Source: Marinilabiliales bacterium | Lineage (GTDB): Bacteria > Bacteroidota > Bacteroidia > Bacteroidales > BM523 | NCBI GenBank assembly: GCA_002869425.1 | Contig: PKSZ01000255.1 | Span: 1-14,638 of the forward strand | Length of the DNA stretch: 14,638 bases | Direction of reading: 5' to 3' | Shown: piece after piece, positions 8,501 to 14,131 of the stretch | How the letters are laid out: each line of letters begins with the position of its first letter | Position numbering within the stretch: the first letter of the stretch is position 1 | The notes under the pieces: model-generated | Seen by the model: the letters and a program-made list of their open reading frames with translations, nothing else | Database searches by the model: none | What the model was told of the DNA's origin: nothing | Translations under genes and position numbers: made by a program

Positions 8501-9755
8501 CGGTTGAAGGAGTCAGGGTTAATGGATTAGAAACCACTCCAGTAGAATTGTCAAAATCCAGAACCTGTGTAATACCATCTGCCAAAACATTTACAGCAAT
8601 TCTTGATCCGTCAGGACTCACCTTCATATACCCTGCCCCATTCCAATCATTTGCTCCTAGTGCATGCGGGTAACCAACAGCTGAGACTACCGGAGTTGTA
8701 TTGATTCCAGAATCATCAATCAGATATGCATAAAACTCATCATCTGGAGCCGTAACATCCGTTGATGGTCTGAAACTGTGAGAAATAACCCAAACACTTT
8801 CCTCATCAGCATGCTGAACTGCAGTAATTTTTTCTGAATTAGGCGTGTTTAACTGTATGTTCTTTTCTGCTGTAACAGCACCCAATCCTCCATTCAGGCT
8901 CATATCCACAACCGAGTATTGTATCCCATCCGGGGCACCATTCCAGGTAACTGTAAAGACATAAAACAAATTGGCATCTGTAGGATGCGGAACGATAACA
9001 CCACTTTGTGTCGATTGCTGATGCCCGTTTAAACCTGTACCATTTAACATTACATTATGGGTTGAATCGTAAATTGTAATACCATTGGTATAAAACAACA
9101 AACTTCCGCTTGAATCAGATATAGATGCACATCCTTCCCATTGAGACATAGCACTTTCATTACCAATTATCGGAGGATCATACCTGAAATCAATAGATGC
9201 ATTAAATCCAAAATACCACTGACTTCCAGGATTACCATTACCAAGAAACACAGCATCCGTAAACATCTCAATCTCACCGATACAACTATAATCTGTATTC
9301 CCGTTGTTTGATTGTATAGTGATTTTATAAAATTTATAGCTATCAGTATTGGATATGGCATAAAACCTTGTTTCAGGAATGCTCCAGTCCCAACCTGTTT
9401 CGTTCGTCCTGCTATCAAGTAATGTCCAGGAATTATTGTCATTGGATCCTTCCAAAATCCAATCCTGCGGACTTCCGGTTGTTCCCGAATTGTTATGCTT
9501 TCTGGCTGTTAAAGAGTATGCGGTTACATTTCTGGCTTCAGGTAACTCATACATTATCCAGCCGGTTGTATTCCCAGTGGCTGTTGCCCATGCATTTAGG
9601 TCTCCCATATCATTATCAAAAGCCAACGCTGCAATGTAACCCGGCCAATTTGAACTGGATGTTGCAGTTCCTCCATTACAAATGTCGGAAGAGTATTGTG
9701 CATAGGACAATGTAACAATACAATTCAATACAATAATTATCAAATATTTTTTCAT
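5511..9755 (-). CDS. Giant modular type IX-secreted surface protein: F5/8C-like domain, beta-propeller-like region, PKD-like domain, Ig-like Cys repeats, type B CHU_C domain
   Basis: A 1414-residue protein, probably an adhesin or matrix protein exported by the type IX system. Domains in order: signal peptide 1-20 (ending LSYAQ); a discoidin/F5-8C-like domain about 21-167 (WIMYELPEARNVTAYSLTAR, DWILEGSNDNNSW, FYKITIQS), with Cys26 and Cys158 likely disulfide-bonded; a WD40/YVTN-like beta-propeller about 175-540 (GCASISDSSGSLLFYTNG, KVSPDGSRIAV, EFSPDGTKLYTA, QVAPDGRIYV); a PKD-like domain about 550-620 (PEFVFGSPGTYTVEMIYW); nine Ig/PKD-like repeats 625-1240; a tenth divergent unit about 1241-1322; and a CHU_C / type B sorting domain 1326-1414 (LPTAFSPNDDGQNDVLYV, IYNRWGELVFE, NGWDGTYKGK, VYILRVTYYDG, final GNITLVR). 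Its PorP/SprF partner follows 11 bp downstream. No promoter box was recognised in the 232 bp before the gene. The ligand is unknown; F5/8C domains often bind carbohydrate or lipid. Confidence 0.93.
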   Translation of the reverse strand: MKKYLIIIVLNCIVTLSYAQYSSDICNGGTATSSSNWPGYIAALAFDNDMGDLNAWATATGNTTGWIMYELPEARNVTAYSLTARKHNNSGTTGSPQDWILEGSNDNNSWTLLDSRTNETGWDWSIPETRFYAISNTDSYKFYKITIQSNNGNTDYSCIGEIEMFTDAVFLGNGNPGSQWYFGFNASIDFRYDPPIIGNESAMSQWEGCASISDSSGSLLFYTNGITIYDSTHNVMLNGTGLNGHQQSTQSGVIVPHPTDANLFYVFTVTWNGAPDGIQYSVVDMSLNGGLGAVTAEKNIQLNTPNSEKITAVQHADEESVWVISHSFRPSTDVTAPDDEFYAYLIDDSGINTTPVVSAVGYPHALGANDWNGAGYMKVSPDGSRIAVNVLADGITQVLDFDNSTGVVSNPLTLTPSTDLHSRAYGLEFSPDGTKLYTAAWTYHDIWQYDLTAGSETDIQNSKVVVGTSFNELGALQVAPDGRIYVCRNVSHLSSVTNPEWLGVINHQNMPGLSCDFVDDGLFIGPGQSGIGLPTFIQSYFATGFSSANHCYSDTTEFFMTNSSVDTVLWIFNYPQVAPEDTSTAIQPEFVFGSPGTYTVEMIYWRMGLADTIMQDVTILSMPSIIALPDTTICSGESLVLNPGVEDCTYAWSTGETTQSISVNASGNYTVGVMDSNNCIAYDTALIDTHSIIPAELGDDIDTCAQDSVVLSLMDFENYVWSDGETDSVLTVYTSDEYIVTVSDAYGCTDSDTIQVVIHNPPEIDLGETIDTCTSDLIGVEAPDGYADYVWSTGATEQSIDVNTSGVYLVTILDANGCAAQDSIEVNISIPVEIDLPEDTIICEGDSILLHLPEGMDSYLWSDGSTAVSLWVGDSEIYYATVTSGSCTASDSTGLQISSPYVDLPPDQTICYNDSLLLEAETGFLAYEWTNGETTESLIVYEAGNYSVTVTDSIACVAADSIHIEVGEPIITNLEDTLGFCAGNQLVLYAGDDFSSYTWSNGAFTQAINVADAGWYFVTVVNDQGCSTLDSSYAQMYELPNIDLPQDTSSCVPVELLVENAGADFIWSNGETTAGIICMDSGSYEVTVIDSNGCSENAIVNVSIGGYFNMNVNADTIICNEESVSLSAPAGYVSYLWSNGSTQESITTDLPGGYSVSVTNDEGCVGIDSFYLQKVVVAIDIPDNTGFCKGESVVLSGTEMGAYEWSTGDVGSTIEIDQAGIYYVTLTYQGCSDISDIDVVEYAQPNVVAGILSGHTDTIINGGSTFLDVVGAQDYTWQDDQSLSCTDCMNPEAEPLETTIYYVTGTDAHGCADTASVEVFVDYDHHIFLPTAFSPNDDGQNDVLYVYGEGIKKLHLGIYNRWGELVFETASQENGWDGTYKGKRLDPAVFVYILRVTYYDGKSLEKSGNITLVR
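6036..7883 (-). repeat. Nine tandem ~69-residue Ig-like repeats with paired cysteines (within the surface protein)
   Basis: Protein-level tandem repeats at residues about 625-1240. Each unit has a DTxxC-like entry, a core W-[ST]-[TDN]-G motif and a Y-x-V-T-V-x-D-x-x-G-C-like exit. The core tryptophans lie at residues 652, 721, 791, 861, 929, 999, 1067, 1137 and 1205, so the step is 68-70 residues. The paired cysteines are 634/679, 704/748, 773/818, 843/887, 911/956, 981/1026, 1051/1094, 1119/1164 and 1188/1231, always 43-45 residues apart. Extra cysteines occur in unit 1 (648) and unit 7 (1077). A tenth divergent unit (W1277; Cys1285, 1288 and 1311) precedes the CHU_C domain. The units have diverged in sequence, so this is an old expansion rather than near-identical DNA. 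Confidence 0.88.
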
Positions 9756-9934
9756 ATCAATCAGAACTTAAAAACTGTTTGAAAAATCTTTGAAAACCAA
9801 TTTATAAAATATTTCAACGACAACCAGAAATAGGTGATAATATGCTTATTAAAGTGACAGTAAACACAAGGCTGGGATAATCGGGATGAATATGACACAA
9901 ATGGGACGTACTGAACATCAGACGTTTTACCTGA

Positions 9935-9946
9935 AAATACGTATTT
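9935..9946. promoter_or_regulatory. Perfect 12-bp palindrome (candidate operator) upstream of the acyl-CoA ligase gene
   Basis: AAATACGTATTT is a perfect 12-bp palindrome centred between 9940 and 9941. It ends 13 bp before the TACATTTG -7 box and covers the place where a -33 element would lie. A dimeric regulator bound here would block or activate the promoter. No matching regulator gene is in the window. It also sits in the divergent gap shared with the surface-protein gene at 9755. Confidence 0.45.
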
Positions 9947-9959
9947 ATAAATAAATTAG

Positions 9960-9967
9960 TACATTTG
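9960..9967 (+). promoter_or_regulatory. Bacteroidota -7 promoter box for the acyl-CoA ligase gene
   Basis: TACATTTG matches the Bacteroidota -7 consensus TAnnTTTG exactly. It ends 20 bp before the ATG at 9988, giving a predicted leader of about 14 bases. It overlaps the upstream in-frame GTG at 9967, so that codon is unlikely to be the start. No good TTTG -33 element was found at the usual spacing. Confidence 0.65.
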
Positions 9968-9987
9968 TGCTTTGTAATTTTTTAGCT

Positions 9988-11805
9988 ATGACTGAAGTAC
10001 GGCGAATATTTGACTTGTTGGACTACATTCAGGAAAAGTACCCCACAAACGATGATGCATTTGCGTTTAAAAAAGATGGGGAATGGAAAAAATTCAGCAC
10101 AAAAGAATTTGTATCTCTCTGCAATGATTTAAGCCTCGGATTACTCAACCTTGCGCTAAACAAAGGTGATAAGGTTGCGACCATTGCAAACAACAGACCC
10201 GAATGGAATATTGTAGATCATGCTTTGTTACAAGCAGGCTTAATTCACGTTCCCATTTATCCAACAATCAGTATTGATGACTATCGTTATATTCTTAAGC
10301 ACAGTGAAGCAAAAATGGTTTTTGTCTCAGACAAATTATTACTTGACAAACTAAGACCCATACTTGAAGAAGCTGATAACATTGATACAATATATACTTT
10401 CAATGATATTGATGGCGAAAACAATTGGATGGAAATTGTTGAACTGGGAAGGAAAAACAAGGATATTTTTGCACAAGAACTAAAAAAAATCAAGGATAGT
10501 ATCTCTGAAGAAGAATTGGCTTCCATTATTTATACTTCCGGAACTACAGGTGTGCAAAAAGGAGTTATGTTATCACATAGAAACCTGGTTTCTAACTTTA
10601 TAGCTACATCAGACCTTCAACCCATGGATTCATCATGTAAAGCACTTAGCTTTCTTCCTCTTTGTCATGTTTATGAAAGAATGATGAATTACCAGTTTCA
10701 ATATCTTGGAATTAGCATTTATTATGCTGAGAACATGGGAAAAATTGTTGACAATCTAAAGGAAATTAAGCCTGACGGATTCAATACAGTACCAAGACTT
10801 CTGGAACGATTTTATGATAAAATAATTGAAAAAGGCAATGACCTTTCCGGATATAAAAAGGCAATGTTTTTCTGGGCTGTAAAGCTTGGATTAAAATATC
10901 AAGAAGGCGCTACAAACGGAGGTTTTTACAGATTTAAACTATCCATTGCACGCAAACTTGTTTTCAAAAAATGGAAAGAAGCAATGGGAGGTAATATAAG
11001 AATCATTGTTACAGGAGGATCAGCTGTTCAGAAAAGATTGCAAAGAATATTCTGGGCAGCAGAAATACCCATTGTTGAAGGCTATGGATTAACAGAAGCT
11101 AGTCCGGTTATTGCAGTTAGTCATTTCAAATACCCTAATCATAGATTTGGAACTGTTGGACCGGTATTGAAAGGAGTGGAATTAAAATTTGCTCAAGATG
11201 GAGAAATCATTTGTAAAGGACCAAATGTAATGATGGGTTATTTTAAAAACCCTGAAGCAACAAAAGAAGTTATTGATCAGGATGGATGGTTACATACTGG
11301 CGATATTGGGGTTTTAGTGGACAATAAGTTTGTTAAAATTACAGACAGAAAAAAAGAAATATTCAAAATATCCAGTGGTAAATATGTTGCTCCACAGCCC
11401 ATTGAAAATAAACTTAAAGAGTCTTTCTTTATTGAGCAAGCCATGGTTATTGGCGAAAACGAAAAATTTGCCAGCGCTTTGATATCGCCTAATTTCTCAG
11501 CATTACACGATTGGTGCTCAAGCTACAAACTGCATTTTAAAGACAATTCAGAGATTATTCAAAGGCAAGAAGTGATAGCTCGCTTCCAAAAAGAAATTGC
11601 GATTTGCAACAAGACACTGGGGCAAACCGAACAAATAAAAAGATTTAGACTTGTACCTGATGTTTGGTCACCAGAAACTGGTGATTTATCACCGTCCTTA
11701 AAACTAAAAAGAAAAGTAATCTTCAGTAAGTATGAAGATATAATACGTGAAATTTATAATTACGCTGAAGGAGAAACAACCAAGGTTGTTCAGAAAACAG
11801 AATAA
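9988..11805 (+). CDS. Long-chain fatty acid--CoA ligase (AMP-forming)
   Basis: A 605-residue cytoplasmic or peripheral-membrane enzyme of the ANL superfamily. It activates fatty acids with ATP and CoA to acyl-CoA through an acyl-adenylate. From the ATG at 9988 the motifs are: P-loop-like YTSGTTGVQKG (182-192), VTGGSAV followed by GYGLTEASP (365-373), GWLHTGDIG (433-441), the hinge and C-terminal-domain motif TDRKKEIFKISSGKYVAPQPIE (452-473), and near the end SLKLKRK with the likely catalytic lysine at about 572. The length and motifs fit the FadD15/FAA1-like long-chain branch better than acetyl-CoA synthetases. The start is fixed by the -7 box at 9960-9967. The murQ gene follows after 27 bp, probably in the same transcript. 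Chain-length specificity cannot be read from the sequence. Confidence 0.93.
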   Translation: MTEVRRIFDLLDYIQEKYPTNDDAFAFKKDGEWKKFSTKEFVSLCNDLSLGLLNLALNKGDKVATIANNRPEWNIVDHALLQAGLIHVPIYPTISIDDYRYILKHSEAKMVFVSDKLLLDKLRPILEEADNIDTIYTFNDIDGENNWMEIVELGRKNKDIFAQELKKIKDSISEEELASIIYTSGTTGVQKGVMLSHRNLVSNFIATSDLQPMDSSCKALSFLPLCHVYERMMNYQFQYLGISIYYAENMGKIVDNLKEIKPDGFNTVPRLLERFYDKIIEKGNDLSGYKKAMFFWAVKLGLKYQEGATNGGFYRFKLSIARKLVFKKWKEAMGGNIRIIVTGGSAVQKRLQRIFWAAEIPIVEGYGLTEASPVIAVSHFKYPNHRFGTVGPVLKGVELKFAQDGEIICKGPNVMMGYFKNPEATKEVIDQDGWLHTGDIGVLVDNKFVKITDRKKEIFKISSGKYVAPQPIENKLKESFFIEQAMVIGENEKFASALISPNFSALHDWCSSYKLHFKDNSEIIQRQEVIARFQKEIAICNKTLGQTEQIKRFRLVPDVWSPETGDLSPSLKLKRKVIFSKYEDIIREIYNYAEGETTKVVQKTE

Positions 11806-11832
11806 TTTCTTTTTCCACTTTGTTTTGTCCAT

Positions 11833-12636
11833 ATGAAAACAACCGAACTATCATCACTGTATGATCATCTTGAACAGATGAATACAGAAGAATTACTACA
11901 CAACATTAACCAGGAAGACCAAAAAGTAGCGCACGCTATTACTCCTCAAATTCCTAATATTAAACAAGTAATCGATGTGATTGTAGATAAGCTAAAAGAT
12001 GGTGGCAGGCTTTTCTACATTGGTAGCGGAACCAGTGGTAGACTTGGTATAGTGGATGCATCAGAATGTCCTCCGACTTTTGGTGTTTCAGACAAAATGG
12101 TCATTGGAATTATTGCAGGAGGAGATAACGCAATTCGAAAAGCTATTGAAAAGGCAGAAGACGATGTAGATGCAGGATGGGATGATTTAAAGAAGTACAA
12201 CGTATCATCGAAAGATTTCATTATAGGCATATCTGCATCAGGAACAACGCCTTATGTAGTGGGGGCATTACAACATTGCACAAAAAATAATATAAAAACA
12301 GCCTGCATTTGTTGCAATAAAAAAAGTCCAATGGCAGCAGAAGCATGGACTGCTATTGAGGTAATAGTTGGTCCGGAATTTGTCACAGGCAGTACAAGAA
12401 TGAAAGCAGGAACAGCTCAGAAGATGGTTTTAAATATGATTAGCACTTCTGTAATGATTAAGTTGGGTAAAGTTGTTGGGAATAAAATGGTTTATATGCA
12501 GCTCAACAATGAAAAGCTTATTGAACGAGGATCAGTAATGATTTCTGAACAATTGAATATTGAAAAAGACAAAGCACGACAACTCTTGCTTAAATACGGT
12601 AGCGTAAGAAATGTAATAAATCAAAATATACAATAA
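11833..12636 (+). CDS. murQ: N-acetylmuramic acid 6-phosphate etherase
   Basis: MurQ cleaves the lactyl ether of N-acetylmuramic acid 6-phosphate to give N-acetylglucosamine 6-phosphate and D-lactate, a cytoplasmic step of peptidoglycan recycling. The 267-residue protein is one SIS domain. The sugar-phosphate loop is IGSGTSGRLG (63-72), followed by DASECPPTFG with Glu78. AIEKAEDD gives Glu109; the 31-residue spacing between these two glutamates matches the two catalytic glutamates known in E. coli MurQ (83 and 114). GISASGTTPYV (132-142) and VTGSTRMKAGTAQKMVLNMIST (184-205) are further hallmarks. It is about 30 residues shorter than E. coli MurQ (298). It lies 27 bp after the acyl-CoA ligase gene, and the DUF4476 gene begins one base after its stop. 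No PTS, AmpG, AnmK or MurK-type partner is adjacent. Confidence 0.96.
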   Translation: MKTTELSSLYDHLEQMNTEELLHNINQEDQKVAHAITPQIPNIKQVIDVIVDKLKDGGRLFYIGSGTSGRLGIVDASECPPTFGVSDKMVIGIIAGGDNAIRKAIEKAEDDVDAGWDDLKKYNVSSKDFIIGISASGTTPYVVGALQHCTKNNIKTACICCNKKSPMAAEAWTAIEVIVGPEFVTGSTRMKAGTAQKMVLNMISTSVMIKLGKVVGNKMVYMQLNNEKLIERGSVMISEQLNIEKDKARQLLLKYGSVRNVINQNIQ

Positions 12637-12637
12637 T

Positions 12638-13597
12638 ATGAAGGCATTTCCTCTAACAATTATTCTGTTATTATCAATAATAGCCAGCGGGTTTTCACAA
12701 GCTAAATCCAATCTCGTTGTTTTCTCAGAACAAGGAGAAAAATTTTACTTAATTCTAAATGGGATTCAACAAAACAGCAATCCGGAAACCAATGTAAAAG
12801 TTACAGACCTGATAGCGCCCAGTTATAAAGTTAAGATAATTTTTGACGACAACAGACTTGGCGAATTTGATAAAAGCTTGTATTTCAATGATCCGGCACA
12901 AGAATACACATATGTTATCAAAAGAAACAAAAAAGGTAAATATGTATTGAGATATATGAATCAGGTTCCCATTGCACAAGCACCTGCTCCACCTCAAAAT
13001 CAATCCGTTATAGTTTTTACAACAAGCCCGGCGTCTGTTTCCTCGACAACAACTATTACAGAAACAACCACAAATACTTCCGGCAAGCCTGATGGTGTTT
13101 CAGTAGGCATTAATGTAAATGATGAAGGCATGAATGTGGACATGAATATTAATCAAAGTGGATCAACAGTTAACTCGACAACAACAAGCTACTCTACCAC
13201 TACTACAACAACTACAACATCAACACAGAACCAACATCATTTATCTCCTGCTCCTCATGTTGAAGAAGTAATTTATGTACCTGGCTATGCTGGCCCGGTA
13301 GGGTGCCCCATGCCTATGTCGGATTATGATTTTTCCACAGCAAAAAATTCCATTGCATCAAAATCCTTTGAAGATTCCAAATTAACAATTGCAAAGCAAA
13401 TTGTAGGTTCCAACTGCCTGCTATGCTCACAAGTAAAAGAGATCATGAATCTTTTTGATTTTGAAGATACCAAACTTCAATTTGCAAAATTTGCTTACGA
13501 TCGCACATACGACAGAGGCAACTATTATCAATTAAACGATGCTTTTGATTTTGAATCCTCAATTGATGAATTAAACAAATATGTTATAAGTAGGTAA
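12638..13597 (+). CDS. Exported DUF4476-domain protein with Thr-rich linker
   Basis: A 319-residue exported protein of unknown function. Residues 1-20 form a signal peptide (MKAFPLTIILLLSIIASGFS). Residues 22-107 form a beta-rich domain (NLVVFSEQGEKFYLILNGI, YKVKIIFDDN, YVIKRNKKGKYVLRYM). Residues 108-215 are a low-complexity linker rich in Pro, Thr, Ser and Asn, including eight consecutive threonines at 187-194. Residues 223-317 match DUF4476: CPMPMSDYDFSTAKNSI, FEDSKLTIAKQIV, CLLCSQVKEIMNLFDFEDTKLQFAKFAYDRTYD, FDFESSIDELNKY. Cys260 and Cys263 form a CxxC pair. DUF4476 is common in Bacteroidota and uncharacterised. The ATG is one base after the murQ stop, so the two are translationally close and co-transcribed. 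The gene ends at TAA 13595-13597, inside the A-run of a bidirectional terminator. Confidence 0.88.
   Translation: MKAFPLTIILLLSIIASGFSQAKSNLVVFSEQGEKFYLILNGIQQNSNPETNVKVTDLIAPSYKVKIIFDDNRLGEFDKSLYFNDPAQEYTYVIKRNKKGKYVLRYMNQVPIAQAPAPPQNQSVIVFTTSPASVSSTTTITETTTNTSGKPDGVSVGINVNDEGMNVDMNINQSGSTVNSTTTSYSTTTTTTTTSTQNQHHLSPAPHVEEVIYVPGYAGPVGCPMPMSDYDFSTAKNSIASKSFEDSKLTIAKQIVGSNCLLCSQVKEIMNLFDFEDTKLQFAKFAYDRTYDRGNYYQLNDAFDFESSIDELNKYVISR
13172..13225 (+). repeat. Thr-codon low-complexity tract
   Basis: The stretch codes for Asn-Ser, then runs of Thr broken by Ser and Tyr, including eight threonine codons in a row (13196-13219). The codons mix ACA, ACT and ACC rather than being one pure repeat unit, so slippage should be less likely than in a perfect tract. 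It forms part of the linker of the DUF4476 protein. Confidence 0.7.
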
Positions 13598-13625
13598 AAA
13601 AAAAGGCCTCCTTTCGGAAGCCTTT
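13596..13625. terminator. Bidirectional intrinsic terminator between convergent genes
   Basis: The arms 13602-13611 and 13616-13625 pair (AAAGGCCTCC with GGAAGCCTTT, one C-A mismatch) around the loop TTTC. Nine A's at 13596-13604 give a strong T-run on the minus strand, so it should end the Cys-rich gene transcript well. On the plus strand only a T-rich CATTCTT follows, so it should work more weakly for the DUF4476 gene. It lies between the two converging stop codons. Confidence 0.85.
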
Positions 13626-13644
13626 CATTCTTAACACCTTTAAA

Positions 13645-14019
13645 CTATTTGCTGTGAGGACATTTATGTCCTTCCTTTTTACCTGTGCATTTGTGAGTTG
13701 TACTTTTTGATGAACAACATTTGTGTTCAGAAGCTTTAGTTGAACAACATTTTGATGCTGCTTTTGAACAACACTTCTTGGCATTTGCATCTGTTTTTGA
13801 ACAACACTTTTTTCCATCTTTATGTCCTGTGCACTTATGGCTTTCTTTTGTTGAGTCCTTTGCACAACAAGAACCATCACAACCCTCTTTTCCACACTTC
13901 TCACATTTTTTATTATCAACGTTTTCTACAGGACTATTTGTATAATTAGCTGCATATGAAGATGTTACCCCTACACCTAAAAAAGCAATCAAAGCAATAA
14001 AAAGAACAATGTTTTTCAT
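13645..14019 (-). CDS. Small exported cysteine-rich protein, putative metal-binding
   Basis: A 124-residue protein. Residues 1-23 form a signal peptide (MKNIVLFIALIAFLGVGVTSSYA). The mature part has 16 cysteines, many histidines and about a quarter lysines. It begins KKCEKCGKEGCDGSCC, then carries KCCS-type units (KKCCSK, KKCCSK, SKCCST, HKCCSS). A longer motif, HKCTGxKxGxKC, occurs twice, before and after the CC units. The layout suggests a soft-metal (Cu, Zn, Cd) or disulfide-rich exported protein. I recognise no named family; an internal expansion of a metallothionein-like sequence is possible but unproven. It has its own predicted promoter (TATATTTG at 14049-14056) and terminator (13596-13625), so it is probably a single-gene transcript. 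No metal-efflux gene is adjacent. Confidence 0.85.
   Translation of the reverse strand: MKNIVLFIALIAFLGVGVTSSYAANYTNSPVENVDNKKCEKCGKEGCDGSCCAKDSTKESHKCTGHKDGKKCCSKTDANAKKCCSKAASKCCSTKASEHKCCSSKSTTHKCTGKKEGHKCPHSK
13711..13806. repeat. Four copies of TGAACAACA within the Cys-rich gene
   Basis: TGAACAACA occurs at 13711, 13741, 13765 and 13798, with steps of 30, 24 and 33 bases. All steps are multiples of three. On the coding strand it reads TGTTGTTCA and encodes the Cys-Cys-Ser units, with identical Cys codons (TGT TGT) and Ser codon (TCA). The shared nucleotide sequence suggests duplication of short units, or strong codon preference on a repeated peptide. Confidence 0.75.
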
Positions 14020-14048
14020 AATATTATTTGTTAATGATTAATTCAGTA

Positions 14049-14056
14049 CAAATATA
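14049..14056 (-). promoter_or_regulatory. Bacteroidota -7 promoter box for the Cys-rich gene
   Basis: The minus strand reads TATATTTG, an exact match to TAnnTTTG, 29 bp upstream of the ATG at 14019. This gives a predicted leader of about 24 bases. No clear TTTG -33 element is found at 19-21 bp, which would fit an activator-dependent promoter. Confidence 0.6.
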
Positions 14057-14078
14057 CCATGAACTATAAATCCTATTT

Positions 14079-14110
14079 GTTAAAAGATCGTTAAAAGAAA
14101 TGATAAAAGA
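14079..14110 (-). promoter_or_regulatory. Three 9-bp direct repeats upstream of the Cys-rich gene promoter
   Basis: On the plus strand GTTAAAAGA occurs at 14079-14087 and 14090-14098, and the one-mismatch copy GATAAAAGA at 14102-14110. The steps are 11 and 12 bp, about one helical turn, so all copies face nearly the same side of the DNA. They begin 22 bp upstream of the -7 box, at about -36 to -67 from the predicted start of transcription. This is where an activator usually binds. The region is AT-rich, so chance is possible. Confidence 0.4.
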
Positions 14111-14130
14111 CTTAAAAAGCTGTTAAAGTC
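14105..14130 (-). terminator. Possible weak terminator after psd
   Basis: On the minus strand GACTTTAA and TTTAAGTC (both within 14109-14130) form a stem with one T-T mismatch and a short loop, followed by TTTT (14105-14108). It begins immediately after the psd stop. The stem is weak and AT-rich, so termination may be incomplete. Confidence 0.35.
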
Positions 14131-14131
14131 A

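Noticed and set aside
5522-9715. Plus-strand frames (60-115 codons) opposite the large surface-protein gene
   Set aside because: They are shadows of a repetitive coding sequence on the other strand, with no coherent domains and no start signals.
9756-9934. Possible small RNA or riboswitch in the divergent gap
   Set aside because: No stable stem, conserved aptamer-like motif or terminator was found. It is AT-rich DNA with only the palindrome and -7 box at its right end.
9967-9969. GTG as the start of the acyl-CoA ligase
   Set aside because: It overlaps the last base of the TACATTTG promoter box, and the residues it adds do not look like family sequence. The ATG at 9988 fits better.
13596-13604. 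Nine-A tract as a possible frameshift or slippage site at the end of the DUF4476 gene
   Set aside because: The stop codon lies at its first bases and the DUF4476 domain is already complete. The tract is explained as the T-run of the minus-strand terminator.
13584-13919. Alternative minus-strand frame of 111 codons over the Cys-rich gene
   Set aside because: It is Lys/Val/Gln-rich low-complexity sequence from reading the repeats in another frame, with no signal peptide. The frame at 13645-14019 has a clean signal peptide, promoter and terminator.
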